Below, in pieces: positions 7,865-16,380 of a stretch of DNA of 64,000 nucleotides; the stretch's first letter is position 1, and the number at the start of each line of letters is the position of its first letter. Source of the stretch: CAZRRV01 sp045660865 (GTDB taxonomy: Bacteria; Bacillota; Clostridia; Oscillospirales; Acutalibacteraceae); the NCBI GenBank assembly GCA_045660865.1, contig JAZREP010000008.1, positions 1 through 64,000 of the forward strand, given 5' to 3'. Both the position numbers and the translations under genes were made by a program. The notes beneath the pieces are model-generated. The model searched no databases. It was not told the DNA's origin and saw only the letters and a program-made list of their open reading frames with translations.

Positions 7865-8191
7865 ATGAGCAAAATGAAGATTAAAACCGGTGATACAGTT
7901 GTTATTCTTACCGGCGATAAGAACAAAGACCGCGGTAAGACCGGCAAGGTTCTCGCCGTAAGCCCGAAAGAGGGCAAGGTTATCGTTGAGGGCTTAAATA
8001 TGGTATCCAAGCACGTAAAACCGCGCAAGGCTGGCGACCCTTCAGGTATCGTTCAAGCAGAAAGCGCTATTTACGCTTGCAAGGTTCAGGTTGTTTGCCC
8101 CAAATGTAAGAAACCGACCAGAGTAGGTTATAAAATCTACGAGGATGGCAAAAAGGACCGCGTTTGCAAAAAATGCGGCGAAGTATTTTAG
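7865..8191 (+). CDS. rplX: 50S ribosomal protein L24, zinc-ribbon form
   Basis: 108 residues with a KOW domain at the N-terminus (KTGDTVVILTGDKNKDRGKT). The C-terminal half carries CPKC and CKKC pairs about 21 residues apart, a likely zinc ribbon. Confidence 0.97.
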   Translation: MSKMKIKTGDTVVILTGDKNKDRGKTGKVLAVSPKEGKVIVEGLNMVSKHVKPRKAGDPSGIVQAESAIYACKVQVVCPKCKKPTRVGYKIYEDGKKDRVCKKCGEVF

Positions 8192-8208
8192 AGTGAGGAG
8201 GAAATGAC

Positions 8209-8748
8209 ATGGCAAGGCTAAAGGACGAATACAAAGCTAATGTCGCCCCTGCGCTGATGAAAAAGTTTGCTTATAAGAGCGTCATGCAGATTCCGAAGCT
8301 CGACAAGGTTGTCATCAATGTAGGTTGCGGAGAGGCTAGAGATAATTCCAAGGTCATCGACGCTATTATGGGTGATTTAGCTAAAATCACCGGCCAAAAA
8401 CCGATTGTATGTAATGCGAAGAAGTCGGTTGCTAACTTTAAAGTTCGTGAAGGTATGCCCATCGGTGTTAAAGTAACACTTCGTGGCGAAAAGATGTACG
8501 AGTTTGTTGACAGGCTCTTCAGCATCGCCCTTCCCCGAGTTCGCGACTTCCGCGGTATCAATCCCAATTCCTTCGACGGCCGCGGCAATTATGCCATGGG
8601 TGTTAAGGAACAGTTGATTTTCCCTGAAATCGACTACGATAAGATAGACAAGGTTCGCGGTATGGACATTATTTTTGTTACAACCGCTAAGACCGACGAG
8701 GAAGCTCGTGAGCTTTTAGACCTCATGGGCGCCCCGTTCGCGAAGTAA
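8209..8748 (+). CDS. rplE: 50S ribosomal protein L5
   Basis: 179 residues. Binds 5S rRNA and touches P-site tRNA. Conserved KLDKVVINVGCGEA and FDGRGNYAMGVKEQLIFPEI are present. GTGAGGAGG precedes the start. Confidence 0.98.
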   Translation: MARLKDEYKANVAPALMKKFAYKSVMQIPKLDKVVINVGCGEARDNSKVIDAIMGDLAKITGQKPIVCNAKKSVANFKVREGMPIGVKVTLRGEKMYEFVDRLFSIALPRVRDFRGINPNSFDGRGNYAMGVKEQLIFPEIDYDKIDKVRGMDIIFVTTAKTDEEARELLDLMGAPFAK

Positions 8749-8761
8749 GGAGTGTGGAATA

Positions 8762-8947
8762 ATGGCTAAGACATCTATGAAAATGAAGCAGCAAAGACCT
8801 GCTAAATTCTCAACAAGAGAATACAACAGATGTAAAATCTGCGGCAGACCCCACGCTTATCTTCGTAAATACGGTATTTGCCGTATTTGTTTCAGAGAAT
8901 TGGCTTACAAGGGTGAAATCCCGGGCGTGAAGAAGGCCAGCTGGTAA
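8762..8947 (+). CDS. rpsN: 30S ribosomal protein S14, type Z
   Basis: 61 residues: the short zinc form with CKIC and CRIC pairs. Many Bacillota also carry a zinc-free paralogue elsewhere used in zinc starvation; none is in this window. Confidence 0.98.
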   Translation: MAKTSMKMKQQRPAKFSTREYNRCKICGRPHAYLRKYGICRICFRELAYKGEIPGVKKASW

Positions 8948-8978
8948 AAAGCAGCATACAACAAAGGAGGTTGACGGT

Positions 8979-9377
8979 ATGCAAATCACCGATACAATTG
9001 CTGATATGCTTACGAGAATTCGTAACGCTAGCACAGCTAAACATGATTCGGTTGACGTTCCTGCATCCAATGTAAAAAAGGCAATCGCCCAAATTTTATT
9101 GGATGAGGGTTATATTAGTAGCTTTACCGTTGTTGAAGACGGAAAGCAGGGCATGATTCATATTGTTTTGAAATATGGCCCGAACAAGTCGCAGATTATC
9201 ACCGGACTTCGCAGAGTTTCTAAGCCCGGTTTGCGCATCTATACAGATGTAGAGAATATGCCTAAGGTTATGAAAGGCCTCGGTATTGCAATTCTTTCTA
9301 CATCAAAAGGCATCATTACAGATAAGCAGGCTCGCGCCAACAATGTAGGCGGCGAAGTTCTCGCTTTCATCTGGTAG
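8979..9377 (+). CDS. rpsH: 30S ribosomal protein S8
   Basis: 132 residues. In E. coli S8 is the feedback repressor of the spc operon. TDTIADMLTRIRNA at the start and STSKGIITDKQAR near the end are typical. AAAGGAGGT is 8 nt upstream. Confidence 0.98.
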   Translation: MQITDTIADMLTRIRNASTAKHDSVDVPASNVKKAIAQILLDEGYISSFTVVEDGKQGMIHIVLKYGPNKSQIITGLRRVSKPGLRIYTDVENMPKVMKGLGIAILSTSKGIITDKQARANNVGGEVLAFIW

Positions 9378-9390
9378 GGAGGAAGACAAA

Positions 9391-9939
9391 ATGTCAAGAA
9401 TAGGAAAATTACCTGTTGCTATCCCTGCCGGTGTTGAAGTAAAGGTTAACGGTCAAGAGGTTTCTGTTAAAGGTCCTAAAGGCTCTCTTACTCAAACCTT
9501 CCGTCCTGAGCTTACTATTAAGGTTGAGGATAACAATGTAGTTGTTACCCGCCCGAACGACAGCAAAACCTGCCGTTCGTTGCACGGCCTTACCCGCACC
9601 TTAATCCAGAATATGGTTACAGGTGTTACTGAAGGCTTTAAAAAGGAACTCGAGGTTAACGGTGTAGGTTACCGTGTTGCTAAGCAAGGTAAAGACTTAG
9701 TAATGAACCTCGGCTTCTCTCATCAGGTTATCATGCCTGAAATTGATGGTATTACAATCGAAGTTCCTTCTCCCAACAGCATTGTTGTTTTAGGAACTGA
9801 CAAGCAAAAAGTTGGCCAATTTGCCGCTGAAATCCGCGAGAAGCGTCCGCCTGAGCCGTACAAGGGCAAAGGTATCCGCTACGTTGGTGAGTACGTTCGC
9901 CGTAAAGAAGGCAAGGCCGGCAAGGGCGCTAAGAAATAG
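9391..9939 (+). CDS. rplF: 50S ribosomal protein L6
   Basis: 182 residues, two repeated L6 domains at the factor-binding base of the 50S. MSRIGKLPVAIPAGVEV at the start and RPPEPYKGKGIRY near the C-terminus are diagnostic. Confidence 0.98.
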   Translation: MSRIGKLPVAIPAGVEVKVNGQEVSVKGPKGSLTQTFRPELTIKVEDNNVVVTRPNDSKTCRSLHGLTRTLIQNMVTGVTEGFKKELEVNGVGYRVAKQGKDLVMNLGFSHQVIMPEIDGITIEVPSPNSIVVLGTDKQKVGQFAAEIREKRPPEPYKGKGIRYVGEYVRRKEGKAGKGAKK

Positions 9940-9957
9940 TAAAAGGAGTGTATTGAT

Positions 9958-10317
9958 ATGGTTAATAAGGCTAGCAGTAATAAAGCTCGTCTCCACAGAC
10001 ACGTTCGTGTTCGTGGTAAAATCAGCGGTACGGCAGAATGCCCCCGTCTGAACGTTTTTCGCTCCAACAGCAATATCTACGCCCAGCTGATTGATGATGT
10101 GAAGGGTGTAACTCTTTGCTCCGCTTCCTCTGTTGAAAAAGATTTCGGCAAGAGCAAGGGTAACAAAGAAGAAGCCCGCAAGGTTGGAAAGTTAGTTGCT
10201 GAACGCGCTTTGGAAAAAGGTGTTGAAGTCTGCGTATTTGACCGCGGCGGCTACATCTATCACGGTCGCGTTAAGGAGCTGGCCGAAGGAGCCCGTGAGG
10301 GCGGCCTCAAATTCTAA
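9958..10317 (+). CDS. rplR: 50S ribosomal protein L18
   Basis: 119 residues, binds 5S rRNA together with L5. The basic N-terminus, RLNVFRSNSNIYAQLIDD and the C-terminal FDRGGYIYHGRVKELAEGAREGG segments (spread over residues 95-117) identify it. Confidence 0.98.
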   Translation: MVNKASSNKARLHRHVRVRGKISGTAECPRLNVFRSNSNIYAQLIDDVKGVTLCSASSVEKDFGKSKGNKEEARKVGKLVAERALEKGVEVCVFDRGGYIYHGRVKELAEGAREGGLKF

Positions 10318-10332
10318 GAAGGAGGAATACTT

Positions 10333-10836
10333 TTGGCTACAAATATTGACGCATCAGTTTTAGATTTAAAGGAGCGCGTTGTTGCTATCAACCGCGTTTC
10401 TAAGACCGTTAAGGGCGGCCGTATTATGAAATTCTCCGCTTTGGTTGTTGTCGGTGACGGCAATGGCATCGTGGGCTACGGTCTGGGTAAAGCAGGTGAG
10501 GTTCCGGATGCAATCCGCAAGGGTATTGAGGATGCAAAGAAGAATCTTATCAAAGTTTCACTCAAAGGCTCTACAATTCCCCATGAAATCGTTGGCGAGT
10601 TCGGCGCTGGCAGAGTTCTTATGAAACCTGCTGCACCTGGTACCGGTGTTATCGCCGGCGGCCCGGTTCGTGCCGTAATCGAAACCGTGGGAATCAAAGA
10701 TATCCGTACTAAAGCGCTTCGTTCCAATAACCCCTGCAATGTAGTTCGCGCTACCGTTCAGGGCTTGGCTGCGCTCCGTAGTGCCGAAGAAGTTGCGGCT
10801 ATCCGCGGCAAATCGGTAAAAGATATTTTAGGTTAA
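10333..10836 (+). CDS. rpsE: 30S ribosomal protein S5
   Basis: 167 residues with the double-stranded RNA-binding type N-terminal domain (VVAINRVSKTVKGGRIM, FSALVVVGDG). Involved in decoding fidelity. Starts with TTG at 10333, placed 8 nt after AAGGAGGA; no ATG is available near by. Confidence 0.97.
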   Translation: MATNIDASVLDLKERVVAINRVSKTVKGGRIMKFSALVVVGDGNGIVGYGLGKAGEVPDAIRKGIEDAKKNLIKVSLKGSTIPHEIVGEFGAGRVLMKPAAPGTGVIAGGPVRAVIETVGIKDIRTKALRSNNPCNVVRATVQGLAALRSAEEVAAIRGKSVKDILG

Positions 10837-10849
10837 GGAGGACACCATA

Positions 10850-11044
10850 ATGGCTAAGAAAAAGGTTGAAGGCCTTAACGTTAAATTGGTAAAGAGTTTG
10901 ATTGGCTGCAAAGATGATCAAATTGCTACCGCAAATTCTCTCGGACTGTTCAAAATCGGTGACTGTCGTGTACAGCCTGACAATGCTCAGACCCAGGGTA
11001 AGATTAAGAAAATTATCCACCTCATCGAGGTAGAACAAGCGTAA
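10850..11044 (+). CDS. rpmD: 50S ribosomal protein L30
   Basis: 64 residues. VKLVKSLIGCKDDQIATANSL is a somewhat divergent form of the L30 signature. Position between rpsE and rplO confirms it. Confidence 0.95.
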   Translation: MAKKKVEGLNVKLVKSLIGCKDDQIATANSLGLFKIGDCRVQPDNAQTQGKIKKIIHLIEVEQA

Positions 11045-11061
11045 GCAAGGAGGTGCGAACC

Positions 11062-11502
11062 ATGAATTTACATGAACTTTCTCCCGCAGTTGGTTCTACA
11101 AAAGTAGCAAAGCGTATAGGCAGAGGTCATGGTTCCGGTAACGGCAAAACTGCCGGTAAGGGACATAAGGGTCAAAAGGCCCGTGCCGGTCGTGGTATGC
11201 GAATCGGCTTTGAGGGTGGTCAAATGCCTTTACAACGTCGTGTTCCTAAGAGAGGTTTCAACAACATCTTCGCTAAGGAATACGCAACTATAAATCTTTC
11301 TTCATTAGAAAAATTCAGAGCCGGTTCTACAGTTGATGCAGCTGCTCTTATTGAAAAAGGTATCATTAAGAAAGAGTTGGATGGCGTAAAGGTACTTGCT
11401 AACGGTAAGCTCACCAAAAAGCTTACAGTAAAGGCCGCTGCTTTCTCTGCTGCTGCTAAAGAAAAAATTGAGGCAGCCGGCGGAAAGGCAGAGGTGGTAT
11501 AA
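11062..11502 (+). CDS. rplO: 50S ribosomal protein L15
   Basis: 146 residues. MNLHELSPAVGSTK is the family start and follows AAGGAGGT by 8 nt; a GTG nine bases upstream lies inside that ribosome site and is rejected. The Gly/Lys/Arg-rich N-terminal extension (RIGRGHGSGNGKTAGKGHKG) is typical. Confidence 0.97.
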   Translation: MNLHELSPAVGSTKVAKRIGRGHGSGNGKTAGKGHKGQKARAGRGMRIGFEGGQMPLQRRVPKRGFNNIFAKEYATINLSSLEKFRAGSTVDAAALIEKGIIKKELDGVKVLANGKLTKKLTVKAAAFSAAAKEKIEAAGGKAEVV

Positions 11503-12777
11503 ATGTTTGAAATTTTCCGCAATGCCTGGAAGGTTGTTGAATTAAGGAAGAAAATCCTGTTCACCCTTTTTATTATCGTAATATTCCGTATAGGCTCGGT
11601 AATCCCGGTTCCGTTTATTGATGTTGATATGCTCAAAAGCGCTTCCGGTGCCGTTGCGAATGAATTTTTCAACTATTTGTCCATCCTGACCGGTGGTGGT
11701 TTGGAATACGGTGCGATTTTCGCGATGAGCGTAACGCCCTATATCAACGCCTCCATTATTATGCAACTGCTTTGTGTTGCAATCCCTGCTTTAGAGAGAA
11801 TTTCTAAAGAAGGCGAAGAAGGACAAAAACGTATTGCAAAATATACTCGTTTTGCAACCGTTATCCTCGGTTTAATCCAAGGCTCAGCTTATTATTGGTA
11901 TTTGAGCTCCGGCGGTTATGTAAGTGTTGACGGCGGCGCAAAAGTATTTGCAGCAATCGTTATCATCTTGTGCTTCACCGCAGGTTCGGCTTTAATGATG
12001 TGGCTGGGTGAACAAATTGATACCAAGGGTATCGGTAATGGTATCTCGGTTCTGTTGTTTGCTGGTATTATTTCCAGAGGTCCGCAAACCTTCAATACCT
12101 TAATTGGTTACTGGAAGTTAAAACAACAAGCATCAGTAATCGGTATCGTAGTGGCATTCTTGCTCGTAATTGCTTTCATCGTTTGGATGACAAATGCCGA
12201 GCGTAGAATTCCGGTACAGTACGCTAAGCGTGTAGTAGGTCGTAAGATGTACGGCGGTCAGAATTCTCATATTCCGATTAAGGTAAATATGTCAGGCGTT
12301 ATGCCGGTTATCTTTGCCAGCTCAATTCTTATGCTGCCTACAATGGTACTTTCCTTTATGAGAAATACCGAATCTTCACTGTATAAGTTTTTATCATTAT
12401 TCAGTGTACAAGGCGTTTTCTATGCAGTATTGTACTTCTTTATGATTATCGGTTTTGCTTATTTCTATGTGACTATTCAATACAATCCCGTAGAAATTGC
12501 AAACAACCTGCGTAAAAACAGCGGTGCAGTTCCGGGTATTCGCCCCGGCAAGCCCACCTCTGATTTTATTCAAAAAATCTTGTCAAGAATAACATTGCTT
12601 GGAGCTTTGTTCTTAAGTGTAATCGCCATTCTGCCGATAGTTGTCGGCTCTGTAGGTGGTATCAACGTATCCTTAGGTGGTACTTCTATACTGATTTTGG
12701 TTGGTGTAGCACTTGATACTGTACAGAATCTGGAATCTCAGATGATGATGCGCCATTACAAAGGCTTCCTAGATTAG
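11503..12777 (+). CDS. secY: Protein translocase subunit SecY
   Basis: 424 residues, ten transmembrane segments, the pore of the Sec translocon. The start immediately follows the rplO stop with no gap. The plug region, the GNGISVLLFAGII stretch and the cytosolic loop with RRIPVQYAKRVVGRKMYGG are recognisable. SecE and SecG are elsewhere. Confidence 0.98.
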   Translation: MFEIFRNAWKVVELRKKILFTLFIIVIFRIGSVIPVPFIDVDMLKSASGAVANEFFNYLSILTGGGLEYGAIFAMSVTPYINASIIMQLLCVAIPALERISKEGEEGQKRIAKYTRFATVILGLIQGSAYYWYLSSGGYVSVDGGAKVFAAIVIILCFTAGSALMMWLGEQIDTKGIGNGISVLLFAGIISRGPQTFNTLIGYWKLKQQASVIGIVVAFLLVIAFIVWMTNAERRIPVQYAKRVVGRKMYGGQNSHIPIKVNMSGVMPVIFASSILMLPTMVLSFMRNTESSLYKFLSLFSVQGVFYAVLYFFMIIGFAYFYVTIQYNPVEIANNLRKNSGAVPGIRPGKPTSDFIQKILSRITLLGALFLSVIAILPIVVGSVGGINVSLGGTSILILVGVALDTVQNLESQMMMRHYKGFLD

Positions 12778-12793
12778 TGTTAGGAGAGATTTT

Positions 12794-13423
12794 ATGAAAC
12801 TTATATTACTTGGCGCTCCCGGCGCCGGAAAAGGCACGCAGGCCGAAAAAATTTGCGAAAAGCTCTCTATCCCCGCCATATCAACCGGCAACATCATTCG
12901 TGAAGCCATTAAAAGCCAGACCGAAATGGGTAAAAAGGCAAAGGCTTTCGTTGATGAGGGCAAACTTGTTCCCGATGATGTCGTTATCGGCATTATCAAG
13001 GAACGTTTGGCAGAGGATGATTGCAAAAATGGATTTATTTTAGACGGTTTTCCGCGCACTATTCCGCAAGCTGAGGCACTTGACCGTATGGGTGTAGAAA
13101 TCGATAAGGTTATCTCTATTGAGGTTCCGGACGAAAAAATCGCTTCCCGTATGTCAGGCCGCAGAGTTTGTGCAAAGTGCGGTGCATCTTACCACGTTGA
13201 ATATAAAAAGCCTCAGGTTGATGGCGTATGCGATGCTTGCGGCGATGCACTTGTTCAGCGTAAGGACGATGCTCCTGAAACAGTATTAGACCGTTTAAAG
13301 GTTTATCACGAACAGACAGAACCTTTAAAGGACTACTATGCTGCAGCTGGAAAACTTAGTATAGTCGAGGGTCAAGAAAAGGTAGAAGATACCACAAAGT
13401 TGACCTTTGCCGCTTTGGAGTAA
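12794..13423 (+). CDS. adk: Adenylate kinase
   Basis: 209 residues. Catalyses ATP + AMP = 2 ADP. P-loop GAPGAGKGTQ at residues 7-16, the AMP-binding STGNIIREAI segment, and a LID with four cysteines (CAKC and CDAC) that would bind zinc, as in Gram-positive enzymes. DGFPRT is present. Confidence 0.98.
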   Translation: MKLILLGAPGAGKGTQAEKICEKLSIPAISTGNIIREAIKSQTEMGKKAKAFVDEGKLVPDDVVIGIIKERLAEDDCKNGFILDGFPRTIPQAEALDRMGVEIDKVISIEVPDEKIASRMSGRRVCAKCGASYHVEYKKPQVDGVCDACGDALVQRKDDAPETVLDRLKVYHEQTEPLKDYYAAAGKLSIVEGQEKVEDTTKLTFAALE

Positions 13424-13430
13424 ACTGGTA

Positions 13431-14183
13431 ATGATTAGCCTAAAGAACTCCAAAGAATTGGCGCTTATGCGTGAAGCCTGTGTGGTTTCCGCAAAAGCAC
13501 TCAAGTTGGTAGGACAGGCGGTCGAGCCCGGCATAACAACTGCCGAGCTCGACAGGATAGCCGAAAAGTTCATTTTAAGTTGCGGCGCAAAACCCAACTT
13601 TAAAGGCTACGGCGGCTTTCCTGCAACAGCCTGTATATCCATAAATAATGAAGTGATTCACGGCATACCCTCAAAAAAGCGTAAGCTTCAAGAGGGCGAC
13701 ATAGTTAGTGTCGATTTGGGTGCTGTATTAAACGGATTTCACGGTGATAACGCCGCCACTTTTGCCTGCGGTACGGTGAGTGACGAGGCAAAGCGGCTGA
13801 TGGACACGACCAGAGAAAGCCTTTACGAAGGTATTAAGATGGCACGTGCCGGCGGCAGAATCGGTGATATATCCGCTGCAGTACAAGGTTATGTCGAGGC
13901 GCGTGGTTACTCGGTGGTTCGACAGTACGTCGGGCACGGAGTAGGCACGAGTCTTCATGAAGCACCGGAGGTACCTAATTTCGGTGAAGCGGGACACGGT
14001 GTCCGTTTGGTGCCCGGTATGACATTGGCAATCGAGCCAATGGTGAATGCCGGCTCTTACGGCGTTAAGGTTTTACCCGACGGTTGGACTGTTCTTACCT
14101 CCGACGGCTCTCTATCTGCTCATTTTGAGCACACCGTTGCCATAACGGCAGACGGACCTGTAATCATGACTAGTTGTGATTAG
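13431..14183 (+). CDS. map: Methionine aminopeptidase type I
   Basis: 250 residues. Removes the initiator methionine from nascent chains. Metal ligands lie in the stretches DLGAVLNGFHGDNAAT, GHGVGTSLHEAPEVPNFG and the final HFEHTVAIT. The start at 13431 is 7 nt after adk; a longer in-frame start would overlap adk and is less likely. Confidence 0.97.
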   Translation: MISLKNSKELALMREACVVSAKALKLVGQAVEPGITTAELDRIAEKFILSCGAKPNFKGYGGFPATACISINNEVIHGIPSKKRKLQEGDIVSVDLGAVLNGFHGDNAATFACGTVSDEAKRLMDTTRESLYEGIKMARAGGRIGDISAAVQGYVEARGYSVVRQYVGHGVGTSLHEAPEVPNFGEAGHGVRLVPGMTLAIEPMVNAGSYGVKVLPDGWTVLTSDGSLSAHFEHTVAITADGPVIMTSCD

Positions 14184-14198
14184 AAGGGAGGGAAGAGC

Positions 14199-14462
14199 AT
14201 GTCGTTTATGCGAGGTCAGGTTGTCCGTTCTCTAGCGGGGCGCGATAAAGACACTTTTTTGGTCGTTGTTTCGGCCGATGAAAAATCGCTCTTCCTTTGT
14301 GACGGAAAAGCAAGGCCGTTAGATAGGCCAAAGCAAAAAAACCAAAAACATGTCGGTAAAGTAGATTGCCGACTGACAGAAGAACAGTTGAAAACCAACA
14401 AACAAATTCGCTATGCGCTTAAAAGTTATAATAGCGCAAGCAACCCAAAGGGGGAGTTTTAA
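14199..14462 (+). CDS. KOW-domain RNA-binding protein (L14e/L6e-like)
   Basis: 87 residues with a KOW-type beta barrel (MRGQVVRSLAGRDKDTFLVVV) and a basic middle. A small protein of this kind sits between map and infA in many Clostridia and Bacilli and is annotated as an L14e/L6e/L27e-type KOW protein. It presumably binds rRNA or the ribosome; its function is not established. Start follows AGGGAGGG, and the stop overlaps the infA start by one base. Confidence 0.85.
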   Translation: MSFMRGQVVRSLAGRDKDTFLVVVSADEKSLFLCDGKARPLDRPKQKNQKHVGKVDCRLTEEQLKTNKQIRYALKSYNSASNPKGEF

Positions 14463-14680
14463 TGTCGAAAGAGGATATGATTGAATTAGAGGGCGTTGTT
14501 GTTGAGGCTATGCCTAATGCAATGTTCAAGGTTGAAATCCAGGGCGGACATACCATTCTGGCACATATTTCCGGCAAGCTGCGTATGAACTTCATCCGCA
14601 TCCTCCCCGGAGATAAAGTTACGGTGGAAATGTCACCCTATGATTTGACAAAAGGCCGCATTACGTGGCGTTCAAAGTAA
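14462..14680 (+). CDS. infA: Translation initiation factor IF-1
   Basis: 72 residues, S1-type OB fold. Binds the ribosomal A site during initiation. MSKEDMIELEGVVVEAMPNA and ILPGDKVTVEMSPYDLTKGR are diagnostic. Confidence 0.98.
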   Translation: MSKEDMIELEGVVVEAMPNAMFKVEIQGGHTILAHISGKLRMNFIRILPGDKVTVEMSPYDLTKGRITWRSK

Positions 14681-14712
14681 ATCATACTTATTATTTTAGG
14701 AGGTAATTTAGT

Positions 14713-14826
14713 ATGAAAGTCAGACCTTCTGTTAAAAAGATTTGCGACAAATGCAAAATCATCAAGCGCAAGGGAAAAATCATGGTTATCTGTGAAAATC
14801 CCAAGCACAAACAGCGTCAAGGTTAA
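14713..14826 (+). CDS. rpmJ: 50S ribosomal protein L36
   Basis: 37 residues (MKVRPSVKKICDKCKIIK...), too short for most gene finders. It is the zinc form with CDKC, a further Cys and a His. AGGAGGT stands 8-9 nt upstream. Neighbours infA and rpsM are as expected. Confidence 0.97.
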   Translation: MKVRPSVKKICDKCKIIKRKGKIMVICENPKHKQRQG

Positions 14827-14861
14827 TCCTTGAAACTTAAGAATTGTGAGGTGCAGTGTTT

Positions 14862-15230
14862 ATGGCACGTATAGCAGGTGTTGACCTTCCCAGAGAAAAA
14901 AGAGTTGAAATCGGTTTAACCTATATCTTTGGTATTGGTCTTACAACATCAAAAAAGATTCTTGCTGCGACCGGTGTAAATCCCGACACTCGTGTTAAGG
15001 ATCTTACAGAAGATGAAGTATCAAAACTGCGTGAATACATTGAGAAAAATGTAAACGTAGAAGGTGACTGCCGCAGAGCGATTGCGTTTGATATTAAGCG
15101 CTTAATCGAAATCGGTAGTTATCGTGGATTAAGACACCGCAAGGGTCTTCCGGTTCGCGGACAGCGTTCAAAAACCAATGCGCGTACACGCAAAGGTCCG
15201 AAGAAGACAATTGCAAACAAGAAGAAGTAA
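14862..15230 (+). CDS. rpsM: 30S ribosomal protein S13
   Basis: 122 residues, contacts P-site tRNA and bridges to the 50S. MARIAGVDLPREKRVEIGL is the family start and follows GAGGTG by 8 nt; a GTG two codons upstream is possible but less well placed. The basic C-terminal tail is present. Confidence 0.98.
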   Translation: MARIAGVDLPREKRVEIGLTYIFGIGLTTSKKILAATGVNPDTRVKDLTEDEVSKLREYIEKNVNVEGDCRRAIAFDIKRLIEIGSYRGLRHRKGLPVRGQRSKTNARTRKGPKKTIANKKK

Positions 15231-15245
15231 GCGGAGGAAGAATAT

Positions 15246-15647
15246 ATGGCTACAAAGGGTAAAAAAGTTACTACCACCCGCAGACGTCGCGAGAAAAAGA
15301 ATATTGAACGCGGTGCTGCCCATATCCAGTCAACCTTCAACAATACTATCGTAACAATTACTGATACACAGGGCAACGCGCTTTCTTGGGCGTCTGCCGG
15401 TGAGCTGGGCTTCAGAGGTTCAAGAAAATCAACCCCGTTTGCTGCTCAGAGTGCTGCTGAAACAGCTGCTAAGGCTGCTATGGAGCACGGATTGAAGTCT
15501 GTTGAAGTGTATGTTAAAGGTCCCGGAGCCGGACGTGAAGCTGCAATTCGTGCATTGCAGTCAGCAGGTCTTGATGTTAGCATGATTAAAGATGTTACAC
15601 CGATTCCGCACAACGGTTGCCGTCCGCCTAAGAGAAGAAGAGTATAA
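15246..15647 (+). CDS. rpsK: 30S ribosomal protein S11
   Basis: 133 residues, platform of the 30S near the E-site mRNA. AHIQSTFNNTIVTITDTQGN and the ending PIPHNGCRPPKRRRV are diagnostic. Confidence 0.98.
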   Translation: MATKGKKVTTTRRRREKKNIERGAAHIQSTFNNTIVTITDTQGNALSWASAGELGFRGSRKSTPFAAQSAAETAAKAAMEHGLKSVEVYVKGPGAGREAAIRALQSAGLDVSMIKDVTPIPHNGCRPPKRRRV

Positions 15648-15663
15648 TTTGGAGGTGTTTTAG

Positions 15664-16290
15664 ATGGCTAGATATACCGGTTCAGTTTGCAGATTGTGCC
15701 GCCGTGAAGGACAGAAATTGTTCTTAAAGGGTGAGCGTTGCTATTCTGAGAAATGTTCCGTAGGCCGTAGAGCCTATGCACCCGGCCAGCATGGTCAGGG
15801 CCGCAAAAAATCATCTGAATACGGCTTGCAGCTTCGTGCTAAGCAAAGAGCAAGACGTTTCTACGGTGTAAATGAAGTTCAATTCCATCATTATTTCGAA
15901 ATTGCTGAGCGTAAGCAAGGCGTAACTGGTGAAAACCTGTTAAGAATTTTGGAAAGCAGATTGGATAACGTTGTTTACCGTGCAGGTTATGCCTCCTCCA
16001 GAGCAGAAGCCCGTCAGCTTGTTGGTCACGGTCACTTTGAAGTGAACGGCCACAGAGTAGACATTGCTTCTTATCTCCTCAAAGCCGGCGACGAAATCAC
16101 TGTTTGTGAGAAGAGCCGCGCAAGCGAGAAGTTAAAGGCTGTTGTTGAGGCTAATAGCGCACGTCCCGTTCCTGCTTGGATGGATGTAAATCGTGATGCT
16201 TGGTCAGTTAAGGTTATTAACTTGCCTGAGCGTGACGCTATTGACGCACCGGTTGAAGAACAACTCATCGTTGAGTTCTATTCTAAATAA
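15664..16290 (+). CDS. rpsD: 30S ribosomal protein S4, zinc form
   Basis: 208 residues. A primary 16S binder, and feedback regulator of its own operon in several bacteria. The N-terminus has CRLC and a second Cys pair about 14 residues on, the zinc form. The S4 RNA-binding domain covers LESRLDNVVYRAGYASSRAE onward. Its place between rpsK and rpoA matches Clostridia rather than Bacillus. Confidence 0.98.
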   Translation: MARYTGSVCRLCRREGQKLFLKGERCYSEKCSVGRRAYAPGQHGQGRKKSSEYGLQLRAKQRARRFYGVNEVQFHHYFEIAERKQGVTGENLLRILESRLDNVVYRAGYASSRAEARQLVGHGHFEVNGHRVDIASYLLKAGDEITVCEKSRASEKLKAVVEANSARPVPAWMDVNRDAWSVKVINLPERDAIDAPVEEQLIVEFYSK

Positions 16291-16297
16291 TAGTAAC

Positions 16298-16345
16298 ATT
16301 AGTTTTGTCCTTGCCATTCTGCGCAATGGCTTTGGACTAATTAAT
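16298..16345 (+). other. Intercistronic hairpin between rpsD and rpoA
   Basis: Nested pairing in the 90 nt gap: TTAGT and GTCC on the left, GGACTAA on the right, enclosing GCCATT-CTGCGC-AATGGC. There is no T run, so it is not an obvious terminator. It may modulate rpoA translation or mRNA processing. Confidence 0.45.
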
Positions 16346-16380
16346 CAAATAATTTATTTGCGCAGAGAAATGGAGCTTTT

